A stretch of 64,000 nucleotides of DNA, taken from Archilochus colubris (taxonomy: Eukaryota; Chordata; Aves; Apodiformes; Trochilidae). Shown in pieces: positions 1 to 10,816 of the stretch. The notes beneath the pieces are model-generated. The model saw only the letters and a program-made list of their open reading frames with translations, did not search any database and was not told the DNA's origin. The first letter of the stretch is position 1. Each line of letters begins with the position of its first letter. The stretch lies in contig CM041083.1 of the NCBI GenBank assembly GCA_023079485.1, positions 151,732,552 to 151,796,551 of the forward strand, read 5' to 3'. The translations under genes and the position numbers were made by a program.

Positions 1-1007
1 CTTCTTTCACAGATTTCAGTAGCAGTTCAGAGTCTGAATGTTTATTAAAAGCCTTTTCAACACAATACTGTGCCCTGAGGAGTCTTACAGCTCTCAGTAC
101 AGTCAAGAAACAACCGAGGTGCTCACAATAAAGCCTTCAATGCAGTTATTATCAGGTTGAAGCCTCATGCGTTACTTCTCACATTGAGTGAGACTGCTGT
201 TTTCTACCCCTGTCACCATCCTGATGAACAGCCACATCCCCACTTTACAGCTGCAAAGGTTTTCTAGAACTAAGTTTTTGTTAGGTGAGAGTCCAGCCAC
301 AGACACTTACAGCCCAGCTCAACACTCAGGGACAAATGCAAAGGTAACTCCGAGAAACAGAAGTCTTGTAACTGGGGAGTTTTATACTCCAGCTCAACAC
401 TTAAGTCCATCAGTGCTGAGGAAAACTTTTTGCAGCTTCCAAGAAGGACTCATCTGATCGAGTATGCATCCAAGCCAACTCTTGAGGTTCCTTCCACAGA
501 AAATGGAGAGAGGGGCTCATATAGAAGCTATTCACTGCAGTTCAAGAGACTTAAGTTAAATTGCTTAAACATATTTAGTGAAACCTGAGGTGATTTAAGA
601 TATCCCACGTGGCCTTCTGCTGATGTTCCATAAGGGCAAAAATCTATTTCAGAACCTATAAGATCTGGATTTTTTTAAAAAATCAGGAAAGCAGTTTCAA
701 ATATCTGCCAAGCCTTAAGATTTGGATGCTTTAGAGAATCCCAAATGGTTTTAAGTCCTTGACTTTAAGCAACTGAGGTTAACCCTATATGTCTATATTA
801 GAATGAGATGTGCCCTAGGAATGCCTGCTTCTTTCCCTGGTAAAGATATTCAATATCAAATACAGATACTGCAGTGAAGTGAGATATACACCACTCTCAA
901 TGGAACTTATATACTGCTTTGAAAAATACTGACCACAAGAGGTACAGGGGTACTTCTGTCTTTAACTCTCTTCTCCTGCCTGTAGCCTAGAGGCTATTTA
1001 GAGGCTA
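1..1007. other. Intronic sequence, no gene recognised
   Basis: AT-rich sequence with a slightly richer block at 188-460 that repeats the word CCAGCTCAACACT(C/T) twice (about 317 and 390). At 988-1010 the unit (T)AGAGGCTATTT occurs twice in tandem. I see no clear transposon match and no coding signal. Confidence 0.5.
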
Positions 1008-1168
1008 TTTCCTATTTATCATTACTGTTCATTAAAGTTGTGTAGTTTAGTTTCCAACCCATAAGTCTCTCTCCCTTATTCTCTCTCCTTTCTTTATCAA
1101 GGAGAGAGAGATTAATAGAGAGCGTCTGTTATTCGGTTTAATCGCCAGGCCAGTGTTAAACCGTGACA
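1008..1168 (+). mobile_element. Endogenous retrovirus LTR fragment (R-U5, 3' part only)
   Basis: The segment ends CCGTGACA and is followed after seven bases by a retroviral primer-binding site, so it is the 3' end of a 5' LTR. Its U5 contains GATTAATAGAGAGC, shared exactly with the LTR near 14510, and a candidate polyadenylation signal ATTAAA at 1031-1036, placed as in that copy. It resembles a common avian class II (ERVK-like) LTR family that I recall as ending in ACCACGACA. U3 is missing: similarity to the other copy fades at about 1004-1013, close to where the cap site would lie. It is antisense to GPC5. Confidence 0.75.
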
Positions 1169-1175
1169 GACTTAT

Positions 1176-1193
1176 TGGCGCCCAACGTGGGGC
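1176..1193 (+). promoter_or_regulatory. Retroviral primer-binding site for tRNA-Lys (CUU type)
   Basis: TGGCGCCCAACGTGGGGC is complementary over 18 of 18 bases to the 3' end of tRNA-Lys1,2. That primer is typical of betaretrovirus-like (class II) elements. It follows the LTR end with a short spacer, GACTTAT. What should follow is the retroviral leader and gag, but CR1 sequence begins at once. Confidence 0.85.
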
Positions 1194-1462
1194 ACTGGAA
1201 TTGGCTGCCCAGGGAGGTGGTGGAATCACTATCCCTGGAAGTATTTAAAAACTGTGTAGAGGAGGTGCTTAGGGCATGGTCTAGTGGGTGTGGTGACACA
1301 TATATTGATAAATATATTTTCTTTTCCTTTCCTTTTCTTTCCATTCTTTTCCATTATATTATTTTACTTTATTTTGTTTTATTACAGGGTATATTTACAG
1401 TTGGACACAGTGATCTTAGAGGTCTTTTGACCCCTAAGATGCCAATTCTGTGATTTTGTGAT
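1194..1462 (+). mobile_element. CR1 LINE 3' end, joined directly to ERV primer-binding site
   Basis: The sequence starts inside the last part of CR1 ORF2 (frame reads HWNWLPREVVESLSLEVFK). It runs through the 3' UTR (GATCTTAGAGGTCTTTT) to a decayed tail ending TTCTGTGATTTTGTGAT. An extra T-rich stretch of roughly 110 bases (about 1288-1398) sits between TCTAGTGG and GTTGGACACAG, where CR1 normally has about 25 bases. The CR1 at 30765-31302 carries a similar insertion. The 5' truncation point coincides with the end of the primer-binding site. Confidence 0.85.
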
Positions 1463-3808
1463 CTGAGTAAACTGGCCTGGGGGCAATCTGGTTTATTTTA
1501 TGATAATCATAAGATGTGCAATTAGTGTACTTTGTTGTTTTTTAAGAGATTTTTTTCCAAGCAACCTATACTTGCAGATATGCAGGAATAGCAACAACAA
1601 AGCTATAAAAGTTTCAGTCATTATACTCCCACTCCTTTCTTACCTTCTTTTAATTTAACTGTCAATCAGCAGCAAGTGAAATACTTCTCACTGTTGCTTT
1701 GAATCAGTACTGTTATTTTAAGACAGTTCTGTTGGTCTAATAAGATTGTCCAGCCATGAACAAGCAATATAGACTATATACTAATGGAGGAAAAAAAAAA
1801 AGACATTAATTCAAACAGACCCATTTTAATGGCACTGCTTGCAGGTAATGGTGGAAACTTCGGCATTCTACTATTTTTAAGACCATATAAAAGCATGCTA
1901 AGGGCCTTTGGCCTAAAAACATTAGAGGGTGGCTCGGGGTGACACATTTATCAGGTCTGTTTGCACAGCTCTACAATATAGGAATCCGTAACATGTGCCC
2001 TTCAGAAAGTGAGGGGTGCCTAATTGAGCACTGTAATGGAGTTCAACAATCTCTGTTATGTTTTGGGGATGTGATTTCATGTTACGAAGTTTGCATGGCA
2101 GAACAGATTACTGCAGAGGTCAAGTCTAATCCATCAGATGTTGCTGTAGTTGTAAGAGAGAGGGTTGCTGAAAAGCAGGAGGAGTTTGCAGGAATTAGTT
2201 GCTGGAGCTTCAGAACTCTTGCACTTAATCCATACATGCAAAATCAAGTGAGTTTCAAAGGAAATTACCAAAACATATTTATTTCCTTGGACTTTTTGGA
2301 GCTGGGACACCTAGGAACAAAGACTATAAATATGTTTTTTTGCTGTTGTTTCTTTTTTAGTTTTTTGGCTGGGTTTTTTTGTGTGTTTGTTTTAAAATTA
2401 TGCCCCCAATTTGGGGAGGTTGCAACCACAGTCTCATGTGCTAACCTCGTCTCAGGTTCTGATGATGAATTGCTTGCTTGGTTCTATCTTCAGTCCTGAC
2501 AGTCACAGGTCTGAAATAAGTAAATTTATATTTCTATGGAAATCCAAACACAGCAAAGAAGTAAAATTAATAAAACAATTTCCCCTAGTAAATCAATAAT
2601 GTACTGTTTTACTAGGATTCACACGACAATTAAACTGTTGAAAAGCTTCCTGAACAGTAAAATGGATTTTTTTTTTTTTAACAGAGTCAGTACCTGAGAG
2701 GATAATATTGATGTTCATAAAAAAAAAGAAGATAATTAAAATCTTTACAAAGCATCTGTCATCCAGCTGTAATGACTGGGGATTCTAAAATACTGGATAT
2801 TGCAATAAAACATAAATTAATGAAAAAGAGAAGTTTACACACAAAATTAAAACAGAAGCTTGAGACAAAAAAAGACACAAAGTTCTTACCCTCACATAAA
2901 TGGACAAATGTACTAAACAATTAAGAATAAAAAAAGACCCAAGTTTGAGTACATTTTTTACATGTAAACAAAACAATCACCATGTAACATTTGCTGCGAA
3001 AAATCAGAATGATGAGATACAGTGTGGATCACAGATTATTGCACTTTAATTTCTAAATGAGCTTAGACATCTGTGAAATTAAAACCCCAGGGCGGACAAT
3101 TTATGTGACACTATGTTGAGAAAGGAACAAAGCTCTGAGATGCAAATTCTAGCTTTCCATTGCGTCAGAACAGGTAACCTTGCAAACAACCTTCACACAG
3201 CCCAGTTCTCTTCACTCTGACTGATGTCTCCCATATGTATCTATTTCTCCTCTCCGTTTTCCAATCAAGTTGACAGCAATTCCCAGTTCATTTTCTAAAG
3301 AGACTGATAAAAGCCAGGCTGGACCTATACCTGTTATTAACCTCTCTTGTACCATTATTACTTATTTTTTCTCCTTTGAGATAAGCAGTTACATTGCGCT
3401 TGCTGATCTTTGCATGTGATGTGCTGTTACATAAAAATGGTACTGCAAATGTCAACCTGTTGCTGGGTCATTAAAGTCAGGTCATGATATTTGAAAATTT
3501 GATGTTCTTAACCTTTTCAGGAGTTAACCAACATTTATTATGGGATTATCTTTCTTTGTTGTTTCTGTCATTGTTGTTGTTGATGCTGACATTAATTATT
3601 CGCTAATACAAGCACATATATTGTGCTATAAAAAGCCATTGTATTTAATTGATTTATTCATGCTCTTGAATAAACTATTACTTAATTATTAACAGTATTT
3701 ACATAATTAATTTCACTGGTCAGTATGCCACTGCTTGTTTTGAAAGAATGATTATGAATTCTGTATATGCACAAATAATGATTCAAATCTCTTCCATGTA
3801 TATAGTAC
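1463..3808. other. Intronic sequence, no gene recognised
   Basis: Mostly AT-rich unique sequence. An unusually long open frame (1939-2499, plus strand, 186 codons) is present, but its last third translates a T-rich low-complexity tract and I recognise nothing in it. Homopolymer runs occur near 1790 and 2667. Confidence 0.5.
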
Positions 3809-3970
3809 AGGACGACATGGGATGAGATAGGAAATGGCCTCAAGTTCTCCCAGGGAAGGTTTAATTTGAATTTTAGGCAAACTTCATCAGCAAAAGGTTA
3901 ATTAAGAAAGTTGGAATTGACAGTGTTGGGTTTTATGGTTAGACTCAATCTGAACCTAAATGATTCTATT
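3809..3970 (+). mobile_element. CR1 LINE fragment, internally deleted
   Basis: The left part reads as CR1 ORF2 end (GGAAATGGCCTCAAGTT followed by GGGAAGGTTTAATTTGAATTTTAGG). After about 40 unrelated bases it jumps to the 3' UTR (GACAGTGTTGGGTTTTATGG, then ACTCAATCTGAACC) and ends AAATGATTCTATT. The part between, including the usual HWNRLP segment, is deleted. Confidence 0.8.
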
Positions 3971-6900
3971 TTCAATGATACACAAAAAGAAATGGCACTG
4001 TTTTTCCTACATGGAAATAGGGTTTTTCTGCCTACCAGTAGCATAACTGAATCTCCTTTTCAATTATGTGCAATTATTTCATTTATATTTGTTACAAAAT
4101 AAGGATAAACAATACAGAGCTAAACAGAAAATTGTTATTTCTCATTATTCATTACAGATAAAATTACTTTATAAACTGCATATATAAAAATGGACCTACA
4201 TGCTATTTTGTAGGTATGAATTAACTTCAAATCTCAGCTGATGTCTGAATCATACCATGCATCAGAAAGGTATTCTGCCAAATTTTTTTATAATTTCTTA
4301 TATAACTGTAGTACGAAAGACAAACATCTCCAGAGTTCATTAGTTTTTGCAAGACAAGCATAACGTTGTGCCAACAACTGGGGAAAAAAAATAAGAAAAG
4401 GTGGAGTTCAAATACTTGCCATGTTTGATTTGAAATGGAAACAAAATTCTTCTGGGAAGCCATTCAGAACAGAGTTTATAAACTCAGACTCCAACTTCCA
4501 CCCACATACTCGAAGTCAGATTCTCTAAATTAATCAACACAAACCTTATATATTAATTATTATTTTTAATTCCTTGACGTCTCTATATACCATGGGTGTA
4601 CTTGATTTCTGTAGATGATATATTAAGATGAATTATCAGGTGCCTTTTTGAAGTACCACATTTGAATTATTCTTATGCAATCAATATACAGATATTTTCA
4701 AATCATATACCAAAATATATTATTTTTATGTGTATATTTTTAAATATATTGTTTTATAATTTTTTTCAATATATTTAATGAAAGTCTCCTGTGAGAACCT
4801 TCTTTAGTTATTAGTATAGTGATTTTTAAGAAGTTACTGAATAAGCCTGTGTATATTTATATTTATACTTATATTTATGTTTATATTTCCATTTTTACTA
4901 GGTATTTGTAGATGCTTTTATAAGGGAATAATGCCAATCTGCTGTCCAGCTTTAAGAAGTGAATTCTGATTCCTCAACACTAAGAAGATATCACTCTTCC
5001 ACATATAACAGTCATGGACTAATGCTCTTGAGAACTTAACTCATTGTCATTTTTACAGTGACAATATTCAAACTGAAAAGATGCAGTAGACAAAACCATG
5101 CTAGAAAAAATGGTTTGTGCATCATTTTCACACTGCTGAGAATCCCTACTTGAAGCAAAGTCTACACAGATGGAACAATGTTAAAGGGCAGTATTGCAAA
5201 CTAATGGTTAAAACAATCAAGCAGTTCTCAGAGTCAAAATATGAGCTGCACAAAATTGTCATAATACATGTTTCAGTTGCTCTCACTTATGAGAAAAATG
5301 GCACAAAGCTATTTTACAGTTTTTGCTTGTAAGCAAAATAAGCTATTAAAAAAAATAATAATTTAAAAAATCACATAGTAATGACTCTAGCAGTCAGGAA
5401 GGTCTAAGTTCCAAAGATGATTTATTACCTTGAGAGAGAGAGTGAATGGGCACTGTGTAATAAACTGGTTTTGAGTATCAATATGTTTACAGAAAGCTTT
5501 TTTTTTCATGTTAGCACAATAAGCTCTTGCCTCAGTTGCTGGATGTGACACAACCAAACAGGAACAATTCTGCTTCAGTCATTCACACTTGAAATAACTT
5601 CTTCTCCCTGGTTGTACTGCAATGGGGAAGATGTGTCCAAAATGCAAGTACTTTGGATCTGCACAGAAGGCAGATTATGCCTTCATTCATTTTTTAGGGA
5701 TATTTTCCATAGTAAGTTGCTTTTATGCTATTTCTATCGATTTTAATTTTCTATCAATATTGTGCTATTTCTATCAATTGAAATCCAATGTTGATGGAGT
5801 ACTTATTGCATTTGGACTCAGGTCTCTGGGGTTTTTTTTCCTTAGGAAATCCTCATCTTTTTTTGCGTTGGCCTTAGAGACATGGAGCAAGGCTGTATGG
5901 TTCATTGGTGGCTTGATCCCATTTATCTACAAAAATCTTTAAAACCTTTAAAATCTTTCTAAAGATAGCATGTGTCTTCACTTTATTTTTAGTAGGACAA
6001 GGATGCATAAGAGACTTTTACTTTTGAAATAAATATTTTTCCTGAGTTTTGACCCTTCCTTCAGAACCATATTCCCCTGCCACACTTGAAAGATAAATTG
6101 TTTAAATGAACTTTTTAATAACTTTTTACACAGTATCTAATTGAGGACTAGCCTAGCAGGCAGCCTCAGCAGGTGCATTTCTATCAAAAATAATTTCACT
6201 GCATCTTCTATATAATTGAATTGACTAAGTTCTGCTACATCATGATGTTTTCTCTCATTATAATGACAGCTGTGATATATTGCAAGTTAGTTGCTTGAGC
6301 AGAAGAAAAAACTGAGAAGAAAAAATATCCATTTCAACAATAGTTCTTCAAACCAAACATCTGAGGGATAAAAATCAACAAACAAAAAGAACACCCTTCC
6401 CCCCCAAAAAAAATCCCCAAAACTGAGAACAAACAGCTCATTAATATTAATGTAAGTGGTAAATAACTCAAAATATTGAATTTTTTTATTTTAAAAGTAC
6501 CTAGAATGGTTTTGGAACATTCACAATATTAGTCAACAAAAATATTTTAATTTTACTATCTGCCCTCAAATGATTATTTCTTGTGGAAAATTAAAAAAAA
6601 AACAACCCAGTTTCTTCCTCAAAAAAAAAATTCTAAGAGCTTTCTTCAGATTCTTAGCAGTGAACTGAGCTCTGAAGTTCTAGCTGGTAGTGTTAATGTG
6701 TTTTTCTTTCACTTTTCTAAACCGAGAACACTCAATTCAAAGCATTCAGTTAATATAAGAGAAAATATATAATACGTGTTGTACAGTAAACACAATCTGC
6801 AGCTATTTAGAAAGTGTCCTAATAACTTGCTCTTTTAAAAAGGGAGCTTGCTGAATAAAAAAACAAAAAACAAAACTAAAATATAATAAAAATAACTGTG

Positions 6901-8439
6901 TCTCTATATCAGTTTTCCTAGAAGTACAAGATGTTATTGTTACTGAGAGCACTGAATACTGAAATAAAGAAGTTCCATAAATTATCCACATTTTAAGTAG
7001 TTTTTATACTCAGCTGTACTGCAACGTGTTCAGTTTTCAGAAATAATCTGAGAAAAACTTTCTCAAAAAGGACTTATTACACCACCACAATTATGATATC
7101 CTAGTCTGAATATTACTTCTATGTGTAAGTATAAGTGCACCAGATATATAAAGTCTCTATAACTACTGGGCTATTGAGTAACTAATTCATTTATCAGTAC
7201 CAGTTCTCAAAGATTTTACCTGAACTGATAAACTGCTATTGTTCCACCCATCTTTTTAACGGTTATCAGAATAAACATTTGTATATTATACCCTGCAAAA
7301 ATATGTTACGTTTCTCAAAACACTTCAAGATCCTCTGAACTTCTATTTCACGCTGCTCAGCACAATACTTTGCATAAATGGAAAAAAAAAATAATGATGG
7401 GATTTAATAATTAAGGAAAAAACTTAAGTCTTTTCAGATAGGTAGGCACAAAGAAGAAAAATGTGCTTTAATAGCATGCAATAGTTTTTTTCTTGTATAG
7501 TCTTGTATATATTTGTAGAAGAACATCTCTTAGGCATCAGTGCAAACTTCAGATTGCTCTTAAAAGGCATCACTGTTCATCTTTTATTGCCAGAAGAATT
7601 AATAAGTCACCATCAGAACTTACTTTACCAGAAATTTGGTATGGTCAGGAGGTAGAATAGTAAATTTAAGTGATCATACAAATCTGATTTAATACATTTT
7701 TGGCACAAATATTGACATTTTGCATTAAATTTACTATAATCATATCATATATAGAATAACTAAAAACTTTATTTTCTGAAGCTGGGCAGGTTACTAATGT
7801 AGTAGCAACTCAGTTATCAGATTCTGAAAGTTTTCTGGTATGTGCTATTATTGCTATATCTTGTAAAGATAATTATCATTCTTTCATTTTTGCCTTTGCC
7901 ACAAACACTTTTGGTATCTATTCCCAGCTACTACCACAAGCAAATTGGTATAATCTTCATCAGTGTTCAGAATACTTTGTATCAATTCATAATAATTCCT
8001 TAGCATTAAATATTGAATAATCTTTTTAACAAGAAAATTTATTTAAAGGCAGTATTTTATTTCTAGTACCTGAGAATCTGATTTTGATTCTTAGATAATA
8101 AAGGCTTTATCTAAAATATTTCTGCTACTATCACATCATCTTGAAGGATCTTACCTCCAAAAATTGTGATCATTTACTACTTCTCTCAAAAGTACTTACA
8201 CAATAGCAGTCTTACTTCAGATACATCTTTACCTATGCTCTATGCAATTTCTGCTTCCATATCTTAGGAGGATTTTTCCACAGCTGAAAAATCACTGCAA
8301 AGAGGCAATTCCACTTTACATGAAAAACTCTGCTTTCACTTGGAAGTTTTAACCTGTCCTGAAACTTACTCAAGACAAAGAAGTGAAAGGATTACGGGAA
8401 CTTCTTTCGCTCTAAGGTACCGATATATCATGATCTTAA
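3971..8439. other. Intronic sequence, no gene recognised
   Basis: Strongly AT-rich. It holds an imperfect TTTATA-type microsatellite at 4851-4890 and several A or T runs (about 5347, 6407, 6590, 7380). No transposon or exon was identified. Confidence 0.5.
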
Positions 8440-8880
8440 ACTGGAAAGGGGTTTTAGTAAAATCCAGTAGAATCCAAGAGCCCCCCTTCACTGAGTCTCT
8501 CAGACAATGAGCATGTGGGTCATCTGAACAACATAAAATAAAGGTCTGTATCTGCTTCTCTGAGCTGCATTGGGGAGCTTTGGGATGACCAAGTCAAAGA
8601 AGTCACCGCAGGAAGAGAACCAAATCCCTCGCTTTTCCTTCCATGGGAGCACTTTATCCACTGGAACTATCAAGACTTCTCTTTCTTGATGGCAGCTTTG
8701 CCCCTTCTGCTGCCTCAGACTGCTGGCTGTGGAGCTACACGACTGTTTTTTGAGGAAGACACAATGTGCCTGTGTAGTCTGTAGCTTGAGAACTGTCAGC
8801 CTCTCGTGAGGATGGAAGCTGAGCCTCCCGGGGGACAGGAGGAAAAAGTTACAGGTATTCCAGTTCTGCAGCTCTGTTCC
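8440..8880. other. Unclassified GC-richer block
   Basis: This segment is visibly richer in G and C than its flanks. It contains AAAATAAAGGTCTG at about 8538 followed by a CT-rich, GC-richer run to CCCGGGGGACAGGAGG. The arrangement of AATAAA then a GC-richer tail could be the end of an old LTR or a retrocopy, but I found no paired boundaries or related copy in the window. Confidence 0.25.
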
Positions 8881-9900
8881 ACCACTCAGGTAACAACTGC
8901 TTGTTGAGGAAATTCTGGCATGTCAGCATATGTGAGGATGCCTCCTTAAATGCAAATTATGTCATAAAAAGTGAGATGTTGATGAAACTCCCTGAGTGCA
9001 GACAGGAACAAACTGATCTATGTGACCTTATCAACCTATCTTAAAAGCTGATGTGCCATTTCTTTTCATGTTTTGCCACAAACCAGATGTACTTTGATGC
9101 ACAACATGTTTTCCTGACTAATTAATATTTTAGAGTGTCATTCTAGGATATTCTGTATCAACATACATTCGGAATACACAACGTTCTGTCAAATACAATT
9201 TTAAAAAAATCCAGCTAACTGTCTCAAGTTCAGTAAAAAGGCTGTATTATTGCAAATGATGCAAATACATCTGGTTCTACTGGAAAAAAAAAGAAAATTT
9301 TCTGTCATTTTTGCTATTTCTTCCCTCAGAAAATTAGATTCACCTTCAAGCATGTAAATATGTTGAAAACTTATTTTTAGTTGAGCCTTTTCAAAAGCAT
9401 CAATGACATCTATTTTCTTTAAAATAATCTTATTCTTCAAAGTCAAAAGTTGTGCATAATAGTTTTAAAATTTATATATAATTTTAAACATTAAAAATAC
9501 TAATTTCAACTGAACAAAAGGAATGTAGCAGTAATTTAGCTTTGTAGAAAAGAAAAACAAAATTATACAGTTAATTCTGAAAGAACACAGTTTAAAAAAC
9601 TAGTTATTATTTATATAATGTATTCTGAGGAAAACATAATTGAAAGATCAATATATAAATTTATAACCCTGGTGGCACTATTTTCTTTACCAATTCTATA
9701 AATTCTTAGTTGCAAATTATTTTCAATTTCACTTTATTTTGGTGTTGACACAAAAATCGGCCCATCTTCAATGAGGTTTTTTCAAGTATTTCAGTTACAG
9801 ACAAAACTGACAAAACATAACCATTCAGCAGCCATAGGATTCCATACCAGCAGCATTTAATCATATCTGCAGCTATGGTAACAGAAGAACCAAGGAACTA
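8881..9900. other. Intronic sequence, no gene recognised
   Basis: AT-rich unique sequence. I see no transposon, exon or RNA gene. Confidence 0.5.
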
Positions 9901-9905
9901 GACAT

Positions 9906-10811
9906 TGTGTGAGTCTGACCTCACTGATCTCCAACTGTCTTAAAAGAGCAATTTTAAAATAAATAGCCCTGGCTTGGGTGGAGGACCTGGCTGGCCAGAG
10001 CTGAGCAGGAGTGACACCTCTATGTGGTAAGATCTATTGGGTGTAGGCTATTCCTTTTCTGTGAGCACCAGCCTTCAATGCTGGGACATCCCTCCAGGCA
10101 CGACTGAGCCACCTTGATTGTACTTGCGAAGTACCTGGCTAAGGGGGCTGGAGCAGAGCAAGGATGGCACCAGGAAGAAGATAAGAACTGATGAAAAAGT
10201 GGAGACTGCTCCCCTTTCCTGAGGGCCAACCTTCAATGCTGGGACGCCCCTGGAGGCACGATTATGTACCTGGCTAAAGTGGCTGGAAGAGAGGAGGAAT
10301 GGCACCTGGAAGAAAATAAGAATTGATGAGTGGGTGGGGGGCTACACCCTTCTGCTCCCCTCCAGGCAGCCTGTCTGCTAACAACCCTGGCTGAACTGAC
10401 AGCTGCCCCTTTAGAACAAAAGGACTCGGGGGTATATATGGCTGTCTGCTCTGACTGTTTTGTCGTCTTTTGACCCACCACTCTTACTGCACTGGACCCT
10501 ATCATCAGCGACATCCTGAAGAACCTCGCTGGACAGCTGGACCCCTGGTGGTGACTCTCTCTCTCATTATTCCCACTTTCTTACCCTTTATTTCTCCTCA
10601 CTTCTCTCTCATTCTTTCTTACGATTTTCTTACTCATTCTTTTCTCTTTCTTATATCTTCTTTTCCTCTCTCCCCCTTTTGCCTGACTTTATATTTTTGC
10701 CTGTGTCAACTGTCAAATAAAATCTGCCTGCACTCGACCATTTCTATGGTTGGACTTTGTTTCACGTATCCAAAACAAAAATAAATTTTAATATTACCTC
10801 AGACCATAACA
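9906..10811 (+). mobile_element. Solo LTR of an avian ERV, copy A (906 bp)
   Basis: It begins TGTGTGAGTCTGACC and ends GACCATAACA. It is flanked by perfect 5-bp target duplications GACAT (9901-9905 and 10812-10816). It is similar over its length to the LTR at 42407-43219, including both ends. A TATA box (TATATAT, about 10433-10439), a pyrimidine-rich tract (about 10550-10680) and a polyadenylation signal AATAAA (10716-10721) sit in the order expected for U3, R and U5. U3 carries an imperfect tandem duplication of about 158 bp (10071 and 10229 onward), probably enhancer-like. No internal retroviral region is present, so this is a recombination-derived solo LTR. A 5-bp duplication fits ERVL or some class I elements; the family name is not known to me. 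Confidence 0.9.
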
Positions 10812-10816
10812 GACAT

